A stretch of DNA of 64,000 nucleotides, from assembly GCA_965644295.1 (NCBI GenBank), contig CBFFRP010000285.1:1-64000 (forward strand), given 5' to 3'. Below the pieces are notes generated by a model. The model worked only from the letters and a program-made list of their open reading frames with translations. It made no database searches and was not told where the DNA came from. Both the position numbers and the translations under genes were made by a program. Numbering within the stretch: position 1 is the first letter of the stretch; each line of letters starts with the position of its first letter. The DNA comes from Paraphysomonas bandaiensis. Its lineage: Eukaryota > Chrysophyceae. Shown here one piece after another: positions 1 to 9,964 of this stretch.

Positions 1-1085
1 TGAGGAACTTTACATTCGCCATATCTGTGTCAAGAGGATCATTGATGTACCCCGCTGCACATGTTACTTGCTGACGGTCATGGTTGTATCCGTCAATGGC
101 AAAGGAGCCCGTGCTGTCTTGTACTATAAAGTCTGAGCGGCGTGTGAGCGTGCGCGTCTCGACAGTCGGAATGCGGTCACCTTTGTACTCAGCTATAATG
201 GTGTCAGCTTCTAAATTTTTCTTCGCATATAGGGATAGGCCTTTGACTTCTTTTTCGGAGTACGCGATGTAAAATTTATTTCGCCAGTCCCTGTCCCAAT
301 CAGCAGTTTGGAGTTGTGGAAGTGGTCTGGTGGACGGGGTGTTGATGGTACTTTGGTCAGTGGGGTGTTCCGTCTGTGGATCACTGTCACTGTAATTGAC
401 GTCCTTTTTTGCCTTGCGGGCTGGCTGGCATCGGCTGGCTGATGCTTGACAAGTTTGTGGTCTCCCTTGGTTCTTCTTAGTGACTATGTGGGGTCCGGGG
501 GCTCCGCTGTTCGTTGTTCTCTTTCTAGGTCTACTGACAAGGAGGTTCTGTGTCGTCCTTTGCCGTACCTTGACAGCTTTGTTTGTGGCGGGTACATTAT
601 TATATATGGTGCTGTCCGTCGGTAGGAGACTGGTTGCGAGTCTACTTTCAAGAGCGAGCAGTGCGTTATCAAGGGCCGTGGCAAGTCCTGTGGGGTCCAG
701 TAGAAAGTAATGCGCATCCTGCAGTATAACATGTGGATAAGAGTCTGTGACAGCGTCTCTTAGTTCCTCCATCTTCCATGTGATATTGTATGTGTGTGCG
801 TCTGTAGGTAGTCCCACTATGCTTAGCGTATTACCATTTTGTGCCCATGTCGTACATGGTAGGATAGTGGCGGCAAGCATATGGACCTCACGTACTGAAA
901 GCCAATGGGTGATATCCTCTGCCGTAGTGTATGTTGTCTTGTTCGGGATACCAAGAGCCGTTTGGGCATGCATGAGCTTGTTCCGTATTGTTTGTATGGA
1001 ATTCGTATCTTGGTGATCCCCTGAGGTCAAGTTTCGAGCAAGAGCGAGTTTGCCTCTCTTTGGCTGCAAGGACATGGATGTAATG
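1..1085 (-). pseudogene. Frame-shifted continuation of ORF2: end of OTU module C plus SET domain
   Basis: From about 1040-1085 down to base 1 a second minus frame (codon tops congruent to 1 mod 3, versus 2 for ORF2) stays open without a stop. It continues the module C homology: a helix matching modules A and B, then DAHYFLLDPTG with the expected catalytic His at 710-712. It then runs through a Pro/Ser-rich linker containing NYSDSDP and into a SET methyltransferase-like segment: KGLSLYAKKNLEADTIIAEY (about 200-260), then GYINDP and NVKF near base 1. SET domains methylate lysines with S-adenosylmethionine; whether this one is active cannot be judged, since its C-terminal core lies outside. The frame change equals one extra base, or a +1 shift, relative to ORF2. 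Confidence 0.6.
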
Positions 1086-3926
1086 AAGGGTGCTATATGC
1101 ACAGTACCCGTCGCTTGGTATTTGGTGTAGTGTTCTAACCGCCGAGGGTCTTAGGGTTAGACAATACACCCTGCCCATGGCGCACATGAGTTGCCTGAGG
1201 TGGTTATGATCCTTGGGGGACCTTTGTGCAAGGTGGCGTCGGACTCTCGCGGAGAGAGAAACATCAAGTATCTCGGCCTGTGTCGAGATGGTGTCTATCT
1301 GAAGGTGCCGTGGATCTGGGGGATCCTCAATCCTGACGCCTTCTTGTCTGGTACGCAGGTGCTGCAGTAAGTTGGAAATGCGTTGTTTGGTTCGTGCTAG
1401 AGCAGTGTTGAGTCGGTACTGGATACCAGGTATGCTAGTAGTGCCTGTCGTAGCAAGAACGTGAAACCCGTGTTGGCTTTGGACGATGTCGTGGGTTGTA
1501 ACATCTTCCGTGGTGAGGTTCCTTGTAAGGGAGTGCCGGAAGAAAGGCGTTAGCTGCGCCCAACCCGACACTAGATGTGGTTGATCAGCTTCCCATAACC
1601 TGTATGGTATAGATAGTAGGTCTAGTATTATTTGAAAATCCTGCACGTCCATATCCAGTTCGCTGTCTGGTTGATTTCTTTGAGAGTGTTCAAATTGTTG
1701 CAACCTCATCCGAAGTGATTTTGTGGAGGAAAGTGGTGCCCCTCTTGTCAGGCAGAGTGCTCTGATATGCTTGGAAATGTCGTGCGGGGACTCCACATTG
1801 GATTTGATGGAAGTCTGCAACTGCTGTGCTATTTGGAGTGCGCTGCACGTGGAACCCTTCGTATGTTCACATTTTGGAAATGTGGTCATAAAGATGTAGT
1901 TGTCTGCCCTGGAGAATTTGTCAATGAAGCTATCCCAATTTGCGATCCTAGTTGGGGTCAGCATTTGCGTGTGTATCTCCTGTACTAGTTCTGGCTGTGG
2001 AGCGACTGCTATGGTGTGGAAGTCATCGTATTCCACCCAGTTGTTCAGAACCGTAGAGTGGAATGGCATGAAATCCTGTCCCATAGCGTGTAGGATGGGC
2101 CCTGGGGGAGAACTCGTGTGAGCTGAGTCTGCTATGTCCGGTGCTGGTGGGTCCCCAGAATTCAACGCGGGGGATGTGGGAGCAGGTGATCTCCATTTGA
2201 CAGGGAAATAGTCAGTGAGGAGTGCACGCGGTGGTACAATTTCCTTAGCGTGTTTGGGTACCTTATTCTTGGGGTGGTGTATCGGTCCGTCACCACTATT
2301 GTCAGAGGAATATGCCTTCCCTTGGCAGTTATGCGAAGGATGGGTACCTACCTGATTCTGGTGATGCCATTGAGCTTCATTAGATTGTTGTGGTAGTGCC
2401 TGGAGTATCCGTCCGCATACAAGTTCAGGTAGTCGGTCCAACAGCGTGTGGAGTTCCAGTTTTACTGGTAGCTTTGTATCTAGGAAGAAATGATCTTCCG
2501 AACAGAACACCTCATGAAATGGCCGTTCTTGCGTCTTGGGAATGAAGGCTGAGTGAAAGGTAGACCAGTACGCCCAGTTGTGCCCTAGGACATCTGGTTC
2601 TTCCTGCCATACTCTGAGCCGTATGTTCAGGGTTTCTGCTAAGAAGGCAATGGTATCAGTATGTCCCCATTTCTCTGTGGGTATTCCGGTGGCAGTAGGT
2701 TTCTTCCTACGAAGTGCTCTGTGATATGTGGTGAGTAGTTGTTTGAGCTCCTTGCAAATGGCCACAATGTTGAGCTTTTTGGCTTCCTCTGTTGTGTATG
2801 AGTTGAGTACTTCTCTGCTCGTCTGTATGACTTGGAGCAGTTTATCTTTCGAGTCTGGAACATCAGGGTCCAGGTACGGGTATAGCTTATCATTTGAGCT
2901 CTTGTAGTGAATGGAAGCAATTGCCGCCAGCCCGCAGAACCCCGCCATAGGAGTGTTGTTGTACTCTGAATACGCATAATGGCGTGCTACAATCATTTTT
3001 CCCTCTTCCAGTGAGCGACGCACGTGGCTGTGGATAGCGGGAGTGTCGTGTCCCAACTGTAGTAGTTGTGTCACACTGCTGACCATCTCTTCCTGCAAAG
3101 CAATGGCAAGCAATCCACTGGGCGAATAGAACGTCCATTCCTGGAGGGTGGAGTCTAGGAAAGCAGCTGGTACTGGATGCGGTATGAACACTGGTGGGGT
3201 CTCAATCGGTTCTGCGGAGTACATTTGTTGTGTTATCCCAAAACCATCCTGAGGAGTGGAAGTGCTGGTGGATGGGTTATGCGATGTTGCAATCTCGTGT
3301 GAGCATAGAGGGCTGTCACTGTGATCTGTTGAGGACATCACTGCGCAGGCTTGTGGAGTGGACTTTTCGAGGGATGTAGATTGCGGTGGGACTATGTCAT
3401 GGGGGGACCGCCGTTGGTTCGTAGTCATGTCATCCCTGGCCGGTCGAGTGGTATCAGGCTGGTGTGGAGGGGCCTCACTTTTCTGCGATTTATGTCGAAG
3501 GTGCTCCTTCCAGATGAGTTTATTGAATTGACTCATGCGAAGCGCACTGCGTGTCTGTCTGCGTTGGATATGTGGCGGGAGGCATGGGATGGTGCCATCA
3601 CGATACTGCTGTAGTTTTCGTGTGCAGCTCTGTCGTCGGAGTTTGTTTCTCTTATACTGAGCAGAGGCAGGTCTCTTTCTCGGTCCATCCCCACTACTGT
3701 CGCTTGAATATTCTGGTCCATGATGCCATCTTGTTGTTTGTACACTGCTCGATGAGCGTAGGAATTTGTCTGGCGGTTTGCGCGGTGGTCGGAGGTGATA
3801 GTCTAAGGGCGTGCGTTTCATGTCGAATGTGAGTACGTGTTGAGGATTTAGTAGGTGTGGACTGGGGGGTGACCACTTGGGGGCCTCTTGCAAACTAAAT
3901 ATCTGTGTAGTGCTGTTCGCCTCCAA
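888..3926 (-). CDS. ORF2: polyprotein with three OTU-like cysteine protease modules
   Basis: An open frame of 1012 codons in the same frame as ORF1, separated from it by one TGA (3948-3950) and eight further codons. The first codon here is TTG; the first ATG is near 3821 (residue 36), so expression needs readthrough or internal initiation. Three diverged copies of an OTU-like papain fold can be read. Module A has a Cys in GFCGLAA (residue about 331), a helix with KWGHTDTIAFLAETL, and a His in SEDHFFLD (about 479). Module B has GSTCSALQ (about 694) and HGFHVL (819 or 822). Module C begins with DGYCAYSTLHYI (Cys about 942) and is broken by a frameshift; its expected His lies in another frame. 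A YSSD(S/N)SGDGP linker precedes A (residue 73) and B (539). Family function is ubiquitin-chain cleavage or polyprotein processing; which applies is unknown. Confidence 0.65.
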   Translation of the reverse strand: MEANSTTQIFSLQEAPKWSPPSPHLLNPQHVLTFDMKRTPLDYHLRPPRKPPDKFLRSSSSVQTTRWHHGPEYSSDSSGDGPRKRPASAQYKRNKLRRQSCTRKLQQYRDGTIPCLPPHIQRRQTRSALRMSQFNKLIWKEHLRHKSQKSEAPPHQPDTTRPARDDMTTNQRRSPHDIVPPQSTSLEKSTPQACAVMSSTDHSDSPLCSHEIATSHNPSTSTSTPQDGFGITQQMYSAEPIETPPVFIPHPVPAAFLDSTLQEWTFYSPSGLLAIALQEEMVSSVTQLLQLGHDTPAIHSHVRRSLEEGKMIVARHYAYSEYNNTPMAGFCGLAAIASIHYKSSNDKLYPYLDPDVPDSKDKLLQVIQTSREVLNSYTTEEAKKLNIVAICKELKQLLTTYHRALRRKKPTATGIPTEKWGHTDTIAFLAETLNIRLRVWQEEPDVLGHNWAYWSTFHSAFIPKTQERPFHEVFCSEDHFFLDTKLPVKLELHTLLDRLPELVCGRILQALPQQSNEAQWHHQNQVGTHPSHNCQGKAYSSDNSGDGPIHHPKNKVPKHAKEIVPPRALLTDYFPVKWRSPAPTSPALNSGDPPAPDIADSAHTSSPPGPILHAMGQDFMPFHSTVLNNWVEYDDFHTIAVAPQPELVQEIHTQMLTPTRIANWDSFIDKFSRADNYIFMTTFPKCEHTKGSTCSALQIAQQLQTSIKSNVESPHDISKHIRALCLTRGAPLSSTKSLRMRLQQFEHSQRNQPDSELDMDVQDFQIILDLLSIPYRLWEADQPHLVSGWAQLTPFFRHSLTRNLTTEDVTTHDIVQSQHGFHVLATTGTTSIPGIQYRLNTALARTKQRISNLLQHLRTRQEGVRIEDPPDPRHLQIDTISTQAEILDVSLSARVRRHLAQRSPKDHNHLRQLMCAMGRVYCLTLRPSAVRTLHQIPSDGYCAYSTLHYIHVLAAKERQTRSCSKLDLRGSPRYEFHTNNTEQAHACPNGSWYPEQDNIHYGRGYHPLAFST

Positions 3927-3947
3927 AGTGTCCCAGTCCAGTAGAAG

Positions 3948-6431
3948 TCAGTTGGAATCAGACCCGAATATGTCGGAGTCATCGCGCTCGTAGTCTTCCT
4001 GATTCCTCTTCGGTAGGCATTGGCCGACTTTTTGTTTATAGTAATCAAGCACTACGAGTGTGGTCTCTATGTCGATCTTGTAAAGGTCCGTTACCGCGTT
4101 TTCCAATCGGGACAGAATGGTGTGTACCGTGGTTAGTGGAACTAGATTTGAGGACGCGTGGAGTGCAATTTCGCATAGCTCCGGGCAGGTGGGAGTCGGT
4201 GCCGGTGTGGTAGGGGGGGAAATGTCTACCTGTCTTTGCCGTTTGGGTGTGGAGGAACGAGTAGCTGCTGACCTCTGTTGTGGTACAGTGGTTGGACCAA
4301 AGGGCTGGAAGGATATGGGAGGCGATATGTGGTGGGAACTGTGGTCCTCAGTATCAATTGCCTCGTTCAGAGCATACAGAAAACGTTGGGAGTGAAGATC
4401 TGGAGGAATCGGTATGGTATGATAGAGAAGGTGTAAGTTTTCGTCCCCAAGGGCGCTTTTTAGGCAAGTGTTAATACTAGGGCGAGAGAGTTCCCAGGTG
4501 AGTTTGATCTTGTCATTGTTATTGTCAAGACAGATGTAAGTTTGTTCCATTAATCGTTCTTTTTCCCTGCGGTTGGTAGTGATCGGGTTACGCGCAGACC
4601 ATATGATGTCTTGTATATCCGCAGCAGGGATCCCTATTGCATCACATGCCTTCCATACTTGCACGGGATGCAGGAGTGTTTCCGACTTAAGGGCGATGTG
4701 AAATAGTGAGAGGGTCGGTGCCCAGTTGGATTGCTTAAGCGAGGGTGATTCTCTGCTTGTCATTCGGCAACACAGTGAGCCTAGGCTGAGTTCTACATGT
4801 CCACCAACTTCATTGTTGAATAGTGCTTTGTAAAATTTCGTTCTTAAGTCTTGGTCTCGAACAGGGTGGTGAAGTAGGAGAATTTGGTAATAGCGATAGG
4901 TTTTGTCTGTAGCCCTAGTTTTGCCTTTGTAATGAGTTAAAGTCCAAAATACTTCGTACGGGGGGAGTGTGGCAAAGCCTCCTGCGCGAAGTAACATGTC
5001 CAGTATATTCCGCAATCTGTAGGCGTGTGCAGGCCTGGTGCTGGCCGAATCAGCAGTCATACCATATATCGCAGCAACGGGTACCAGAGTTGGTTCCTCT
5101 ATGGAGCGATCGACGAATTGTTCTCTTGGGGTTTGAAACAGTGACAACTGAACGTGTCGACTTTCTGTCCGTTGACGCCCTTTGTCGTCAACTGAGGTGC
5201 CAGTTTCAATATGTAGATCAAAACAGAGAGGCGCTGAGAGCATGCATGAATCAGCAGCGACATTCTGTCCCATACCCGGCCTGACCTCGTACCCAGGTCT
5301 GCCAAGGGCGAATGCTCGTATTACTCTGCTCGCCGTAGGAGCCGGTAAATCTGAGCAAGTTCGCGCATCCTCGGCTGCCCTGAAAGTAGCGAGGTCTTGC
5401 GGGGTAGGGAGTGAAATTGGAAACCCCAATTCATTGATTAGATAATGTATGATTCCAAAGAACGCCGTATCGTCTGTCATTTTCAGGTTGCTGACCACTA
5501 GAGTTCGGTATTCCATGGCTGGTTCGAAGCTGCTCCATTCCAAGAACGTGCGAGTAGATGGAAGCTGAAGTCTGGGCACGTCGGCTTTGGATTTCTTGAA
5601 ATCCGATAGGGCGTTCTTAACATGCGCATCATTGTCCATCAGTTGATGGGAGGGAGGGAGAACAAACTTCGAGGTGTAAGTTCGTTTGGTAGAGGGAGTG
5701 GCTCCACGTTGCATTGTATCAGGTGGTTTTTGTAAGGAGTACGTATTGATTAAATATGCTTCCAAAGGGTGGTTATATAAGAGGTGCACATATAAGTGGT
5801 AAATGCGGTGGTGATAGCGTGTTGTGTAGTCGACGAGGTTGACTGGGAGAGTACAGCTTGATACGCTGTATACTGTGTAGAGCGACTGTATTCGCGCATA
5901 CCACGTAGAAAGTATAGTAGTCATCCAATGAGATGTGTAGACTATAGGAATGATAGGTAAGCCGTGAGAGGTGGAGGATTGCTTGGTGAGTGCACCATAG
6001 ATTGTCCATGTGGAGTGGGTTTGTGCGGTCGCCAAGAAATGGTCCTGTCTTACAAGGTAGCGGGGTCGATGGAGAACAAAGGTGTTAGGGAATGAACAAG
6101 TGCACCTTTTCCTAGTGCCTACCCGCACGAGCCATGCGATGAGTGGTTGTAACCGTAGAGAACGGAGTGTGGTGCAGATACATCTACAAGGGAAATGTCC
6201 AATAGGGACTGACAGCGCTGTAGTGGTGCAGGCACTTAGTTTAACTGATGGCGTTAGTGAAGGGAAAGGTTGCAAAGCCACGTTATCTAACGGGGAGCAT
6301 GTACAACATGGTAAGACAAGATGTTTGTCGGCAGTGTGGTGTGTTTCAAAATGTTGCCCTGCTTGGAGAGAAGGGAACAGTCTGAGCCCGGACCCGCTGA
6401 TGGGACACAACCACGGTCTCAATAAAGACAT
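3948..6431 (-). CDS. ORF1: gag-like protein of the retroelement
   Basis: An 827-codon intronless frame from an ATG at 6431 to TGA at 3948-3950. The first 239 residues are rich in Ser, Thr, His and Leu and may be 5' leader, in which case the start would be the ATG at 5714 (MQRGATPSTK, 588 aa); 239 stop-free codons would be unusual by chance, so I keep the longer form. The middle (residues about 270-690) looks like a folded domain with no motif I recognise; then comes a Pro/Ser/Thr-rich basic stretch (about 700-750, with TPKRQRQ), a helical segment, and an acidic end (RDDSDIFGSDSN). No CCHC knuckle or RRM was found. Position before the protease polyprotein and the leaky-type stop suggest a structural, nucleic-acid-binding role; that is inference. 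Confidence 0.55.
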   Translation of the reverse strand: MSLLRPWLCPISGSGLRLFPSLQAGQHFETHHTADKHLVLPCCTCSPLDNVALQPFPSLTPSVKLSACTTTALSVPIGHFPCRCICTTLRSLRLQPLIAWLVRVGTRKRCTCSFPNTFVLHRPRYLVRQDHFLATAQTHSTWTIYGALTKQSSTSHGLPIIPIVYTSHWMTTILSTWYARIQSLYTVYSVSSCTLPVNLVDYTTRYHHRIYHLYVHLLYNHPLEAYLINTYSLQKPPDTMQRGATPSTKRTYTSKFVLPPSHQLMDNDAHVKNALSDFKKSKADVPRLQLPSTRTFLEWSSFEPAMEYRTLVVSNLKMTDDTAFFGIIHYLINELGFPISLPTPQDLATFRAAEDARTCSDLPAPTASRVIRAFALGRPGYEVRPGMGQNVAADSCMLSAPLCFDLHIETGTSVDDKGRQRTESRHVQLSLFQTPREQFVDRSIEEPTLVPVAAIYGMTADSASTRPAHAYRLRNILDMLLRAGGFATLPPYEVFWTLTHYKGKTRATDKTYRYYQILLLHHPVRDQDLRTKFYKALFNNEVGGHVELSLGSLCCRMTSRESPSLKQSNWAPTLSLFHIALKSETLLHPVQVWKACDAIGIPAADIQDIIWSARNPITTNRREKERLMEQTYICLDNNNDKIKLTWELSRPSINTCLKSALGDENLHLLYHTIPIPPDLHSQRFLYALNEAIDTEDHSSHHISPPISFQPFGPTTVPQQRSAATRSSTPKRQRQVDISPPTTPAPTPTCPELCEIALHASSNLVPLTTVHTILSRLENAVTDLYKIDIETTLVVLDYYKQKVGQCLPKRNQEDYERDDSDIFGSDSN

Positions 6432-6820
6432 TGAGCTTGGAGCGAGCTAAAAAGGTATAACTTTTTGTTGAACTGTGTTTTTACCCGAAGAGAGAGAGAT
6501 TATTGTGTCTATATAAGGGTCGAATGAAAATGATTGGTAGTTGAGATAACATGAATATGTCGAATGACAATGAATGATAAAGGATATTGATCTTCGATGA
6601 CACAAGGTGGCGGGTTTAAGTTGAAAACTTAATCTAATTCATCACTTAACCGATAATATTGTATAGTACTGTTCCACTTATTTCCTGTGATACTGCATAT
6701 CTAGCTAAACAATGAAAGGATGAAAAGATGAAATGATAAAAAAAATTTCACGATGACTATTTAGATATGACAAATTATATACAGGTAACATAACACCAGA
6801 AAGGATAACAATGTAATCAA
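6432..6820. other. Intergenic / possible 5' leader of the retroelement
   Basis: AT-rich sequence with no supported gene. It lies between the retroelement ORF1 start and the 3' end of the TBC gene and may hold the element's 5' UTR and the TBC gene's 3' UTR. No terminal repeat was recognised. Confidence 0.5.
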
Positions 6821-9344
6821 TTAAAGCGGAAAATCCACGTCTTTAACTACAGTTCTCTTTAAAGATGCATGGTCTACTTTCTTTGTGGGTGGAGACGGTG
6901 TACACTCGTCACTTGGTAAATGATCCTTTGAGTACATAACGTGTACTGGAGAGGTTTGGCCCTCTCCCAGCACATACGATGAAGTATCATCATCACACCG
7001 CGGAATAGGTGACGGTGTGGCTTCTGGGGTCTCGGGTGGATTGCTGTCATCATCAGAGTCCGATGATCGCCTTCTAAGCCCAGCGACAGTAGAGGTACTT
7101 TCACTGGTCAAATCATCGAACCTTTCTTCATATTCAGTATACGTAATGCTGCCGTTCAACACTCCGCTTAGTTGTCGTATTCGGCTGACTACATCTGGCA
7201 AATTTTCTATCAAGGTATCTGCATCAACAGCCGCAAGTCGCTCTAGATGACCAGCAATCGCATTGAGCTTCTTACTCACTATTAGCGGGTTACCTTTCTC
7301 TGACGAGATCAGATCCCTCATAATGTCATTACTCTGGGGCGTATCCTTACGACTTGATGGCGAAGAGCTCCACAGTGAGTCCTGTGCGCTAGGATAAGAG
7401 GGGTCATCCGTATGTCGTCGAGGAAAGACAGGAGAGGCGCGAAGCAAGTCCTGCACTGGTGACGACTTCTTCTGGTGGCGGGGCGTAGTTTCATCAGTCG
7501 GAAATACAGTCCCACTCATAACAGAACCTACAGCAGAGAGTGTTTGAGTCATCCTGCAATCCGTTAATCCATATCTGAATAACATCACTACACGTACCGT
7601 TTCCCGACTCCTTGGAACATCGTGCCAGCAGTAGAGGGCGGCCCATCCCTTGCGGGAGACGTGTGCATACGCCCTATTGACCAGCGTTTATTTGGAGTCG
7701 AAGAGGTGACGTTGGATGCATCACCATACTCCTGCGTTTCGCAATCGTACGAGGGCGCATTGAAAACTTCCTGGGAAGTGAGACGAGCTCCCATGTGCGC
7801 TCCAGTATCAAGAACACCACGTCGGATCATGTCTGCCAAATCCACAATTGGCGTTACGTCCGCGGTACTGGGATATCGCATCAGAAGACTCATCGTTGAA
7901 CTCGAGTCACCACTAATTAAATCGTTGCGAATCTAAAATCCGACAAAATAAATACGAAAAAATACAATGGATACAAGAGACGTACATGTAACAGCATCGC
8001 CAGCATGAAATCCCCTAGGGCCTCCAGGAGAGGTGACGATGGACCGAAACGGGATTTGGCCTTCATGGCAGCACTGGTAGTGGTCCATACAATATCATCA
8101 TCACTGTCCTCCTCCGCTAAAGGATGTGCTTTTCCCATACTAACTGTGCTAGGGCGGCTCTCGCGTGATGTACCAGAGCTCGCCTCCTTTTCCTTTGCTT
8201 CCATCTTGGCACAGAGCATGCAGGCAAACATGTAGTCCCATATGCGCAGCAGACTTCCTTCCGTCAGCTCAAACTCTCTACCAAGCATTAGGCGGGCCCA
8301 TCTCATGCCGTAAAGTTGGGCCTGAATGTAGTTGTCTTCCAAATGACCACACAATTCGGGATCAAGACCTCGCAACATATGTTCTGTACACAGTTTAGCG
8401 TTGGCCCCTTCGATGACAATGGATATGACGTACTGCCTTACCTTGTATTTTGGTGCAAAAATGAACCACCACTGGCTGTTCATCGGCACCAGTTACTGGA
8501 CTATAGAGGGGTTCCAGGTCGCGCATAATTCTCTCGAACATCCAGTACGTGCTGGCCTCCATGTGATCTTGGCCGAGACATGACTTTAATCCAACCTCTG
8601 GTCCTTCACACTCTGCTACCTCCGACCAGGCATTGCATTCTTCTTCCAGAACGAGTAGTACGGGGGCAACAATCTCATGCATTCCTTGTCGATAAGCAGT
8701 CTGAGGGTTGCGTGACGCCCATATGAAGAGTACATTCAGCAGCATGTTGTGATGTCGTTCCGATTTGAAATATTCATCATCCACGCCGTTCATGTACAAT
8801 CGCTCCAAATCTCCCTTTATAAACGCTACCATCTCTAAATCCTATCAGAAGAGAATGGTCATATTTAAAACATTGACAACAACTGCCTACCTTGTAATAC
8901 TGGTTCCAGTCGCCTTCGGATCCTCCTGATAGAGGGTCGGCTAGTTTATTGATATCTGGCAATGCTAACTTCTTTAGCTCCTTGTACTCCACTAGTTGCT
9001 CGTCCAATTCAGCAGCCCAGCTACTGATTCCATTGAAAGAGAGCACACCGAGCATGACCCTCCAACATAAGCCTCTAACAGCCGGGGTGATATAGTTCCC
9101 TACACATACACACATACATCAACTACATATATATATACATGTACGAAAGCAATCATACATATAACAACACATACACTCCACTCCCACTAACAGAATACTG
9201 TCAGTATCCCTCTACCTCTACATACATACACACGTATCTCTCACCTGTCCATCCCCCTAACTTTAAATTACATAACACAGTAGTGCTGAGCTTATCATCG
9301 GAGCCAAACACCCGTTTCAGTTCTCGGATAGCATGTGATGACAT
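6821..9344 (-). CDS. TBC1D5-like Rab GTPase-activating protein
   Basis: Exons: 9344-9245, 9099-8891, 8841-8442, 8407-7986, 7932-7598, 7553-6821; introns 145, 49, 34, 53 and 44 nt. The sum is 2199 nt, giving 732 aa. TBC domains stimulate GTP hydrolysis by Rab GTPases on endosomal membranes. The core follows TBC1D5 closely: PAVRGLCWRVMLG near residue 40, the YRQGMHEIVAPVL helix (R and Q of the dual-finger region), YGMRWARLMLGREFELTEG, and after splicing MLLHIRNDLISG...SLLMRYP. The C-terminal 350 residues are Ser/Thr/Pro-rich and acidic, with low complexity and probably phosphorylated. The ATG at 9344 has an in-frame stop just upstream. The 34-nt intron (8408-8441) is very short but is needed to keep the TBC fold in frame. 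TBC1D5 relatives act on Rab7 with retromer; that role is assumed by homology. Confidence 0.88.
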
Positions 9345-9446
9345 GGGATGGAATGTGTACTCCGATTACTGAACCGAACCTCCAGTAAGATACAGCTACC
9401 TTTAATGCAATTGATGATATATTGTGCATAATATTGATACAACCCA

Positions 9447-9764
9447 CATACATACATACATACATACATACATACATACATACATACATACATACATACA
9501 TACATACATACATACATACATACATACATACATACATACATACATACATACATACATACATACATACATACATACATACATACATACATACATACATACA
9601 TACATACATACATACATACATACATACATACATACATACATACATACATACATACATACATACATACATACATACATACATACATACATACATACATACA
9701 TACATACATACATACATACATACATACATACATACATACATACATACATACATACATACATACA
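9447..9764. repeat. (CATA)n tetranucleotide microsatellite, about 79 units
   Basis: An almost perfect run of CATA units just upstream of the TBC gene start. Open in all six frames (YIHT or MYVC repeats), so overlapping long frames are artefacts. Confidence 0.98.
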
Positions 9765-9964
9765 AATACACTTCAAGTTGTGTGATTTCTAATTCTCTTT
9801 GAGGCATGTGTAAAGCCCCATGCATGTCATCTAGTACCCATATCTGAATATCTTCAGCTCTATTCGCATAAATTTTTTGTTTAGAATCTTTATTTTTGTT
9901 GAGTTGTTTTTTGTTATACGGCTATATATACGTCTATCATATAGATCATCCACACTATCCACAT

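Larger units (their letters stand above)
1..6431 (-). mobile_element. Large retroelement-like unit (5' part, truncated by window)
   Basis: The minus strand carries a gag-like ORF1 (3948-6431), a single in-frame TGA, a long second ORF (888-3926) with OTU-like protease modules, and after a frameshift a SET domain that continues past base 1. This order (structural-looking ORF, then a protease-rich polyprotein) resembles large non-LTR or other retrotransposons; OTU-type cysteine proteases are known in some LINE families such as Dualen/RandI. No reverse transcriptase, RNase H or integrase is visible because the element runs off the left edge, so the class is inferred. The two ORFs have no introns, unlike every host gene in the window. 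The 5' boundary is not marked by a repeat I can see. Confidence 0.6.

Noticed and set aside
888-3926. Host gene for a large OTU deubiquitinase
   Set aside because: No introns, in-frame continuity with a gag-like ORF across a TGA, a frameshift, and composition unlike the neighbouring genes all favour a mobile element.
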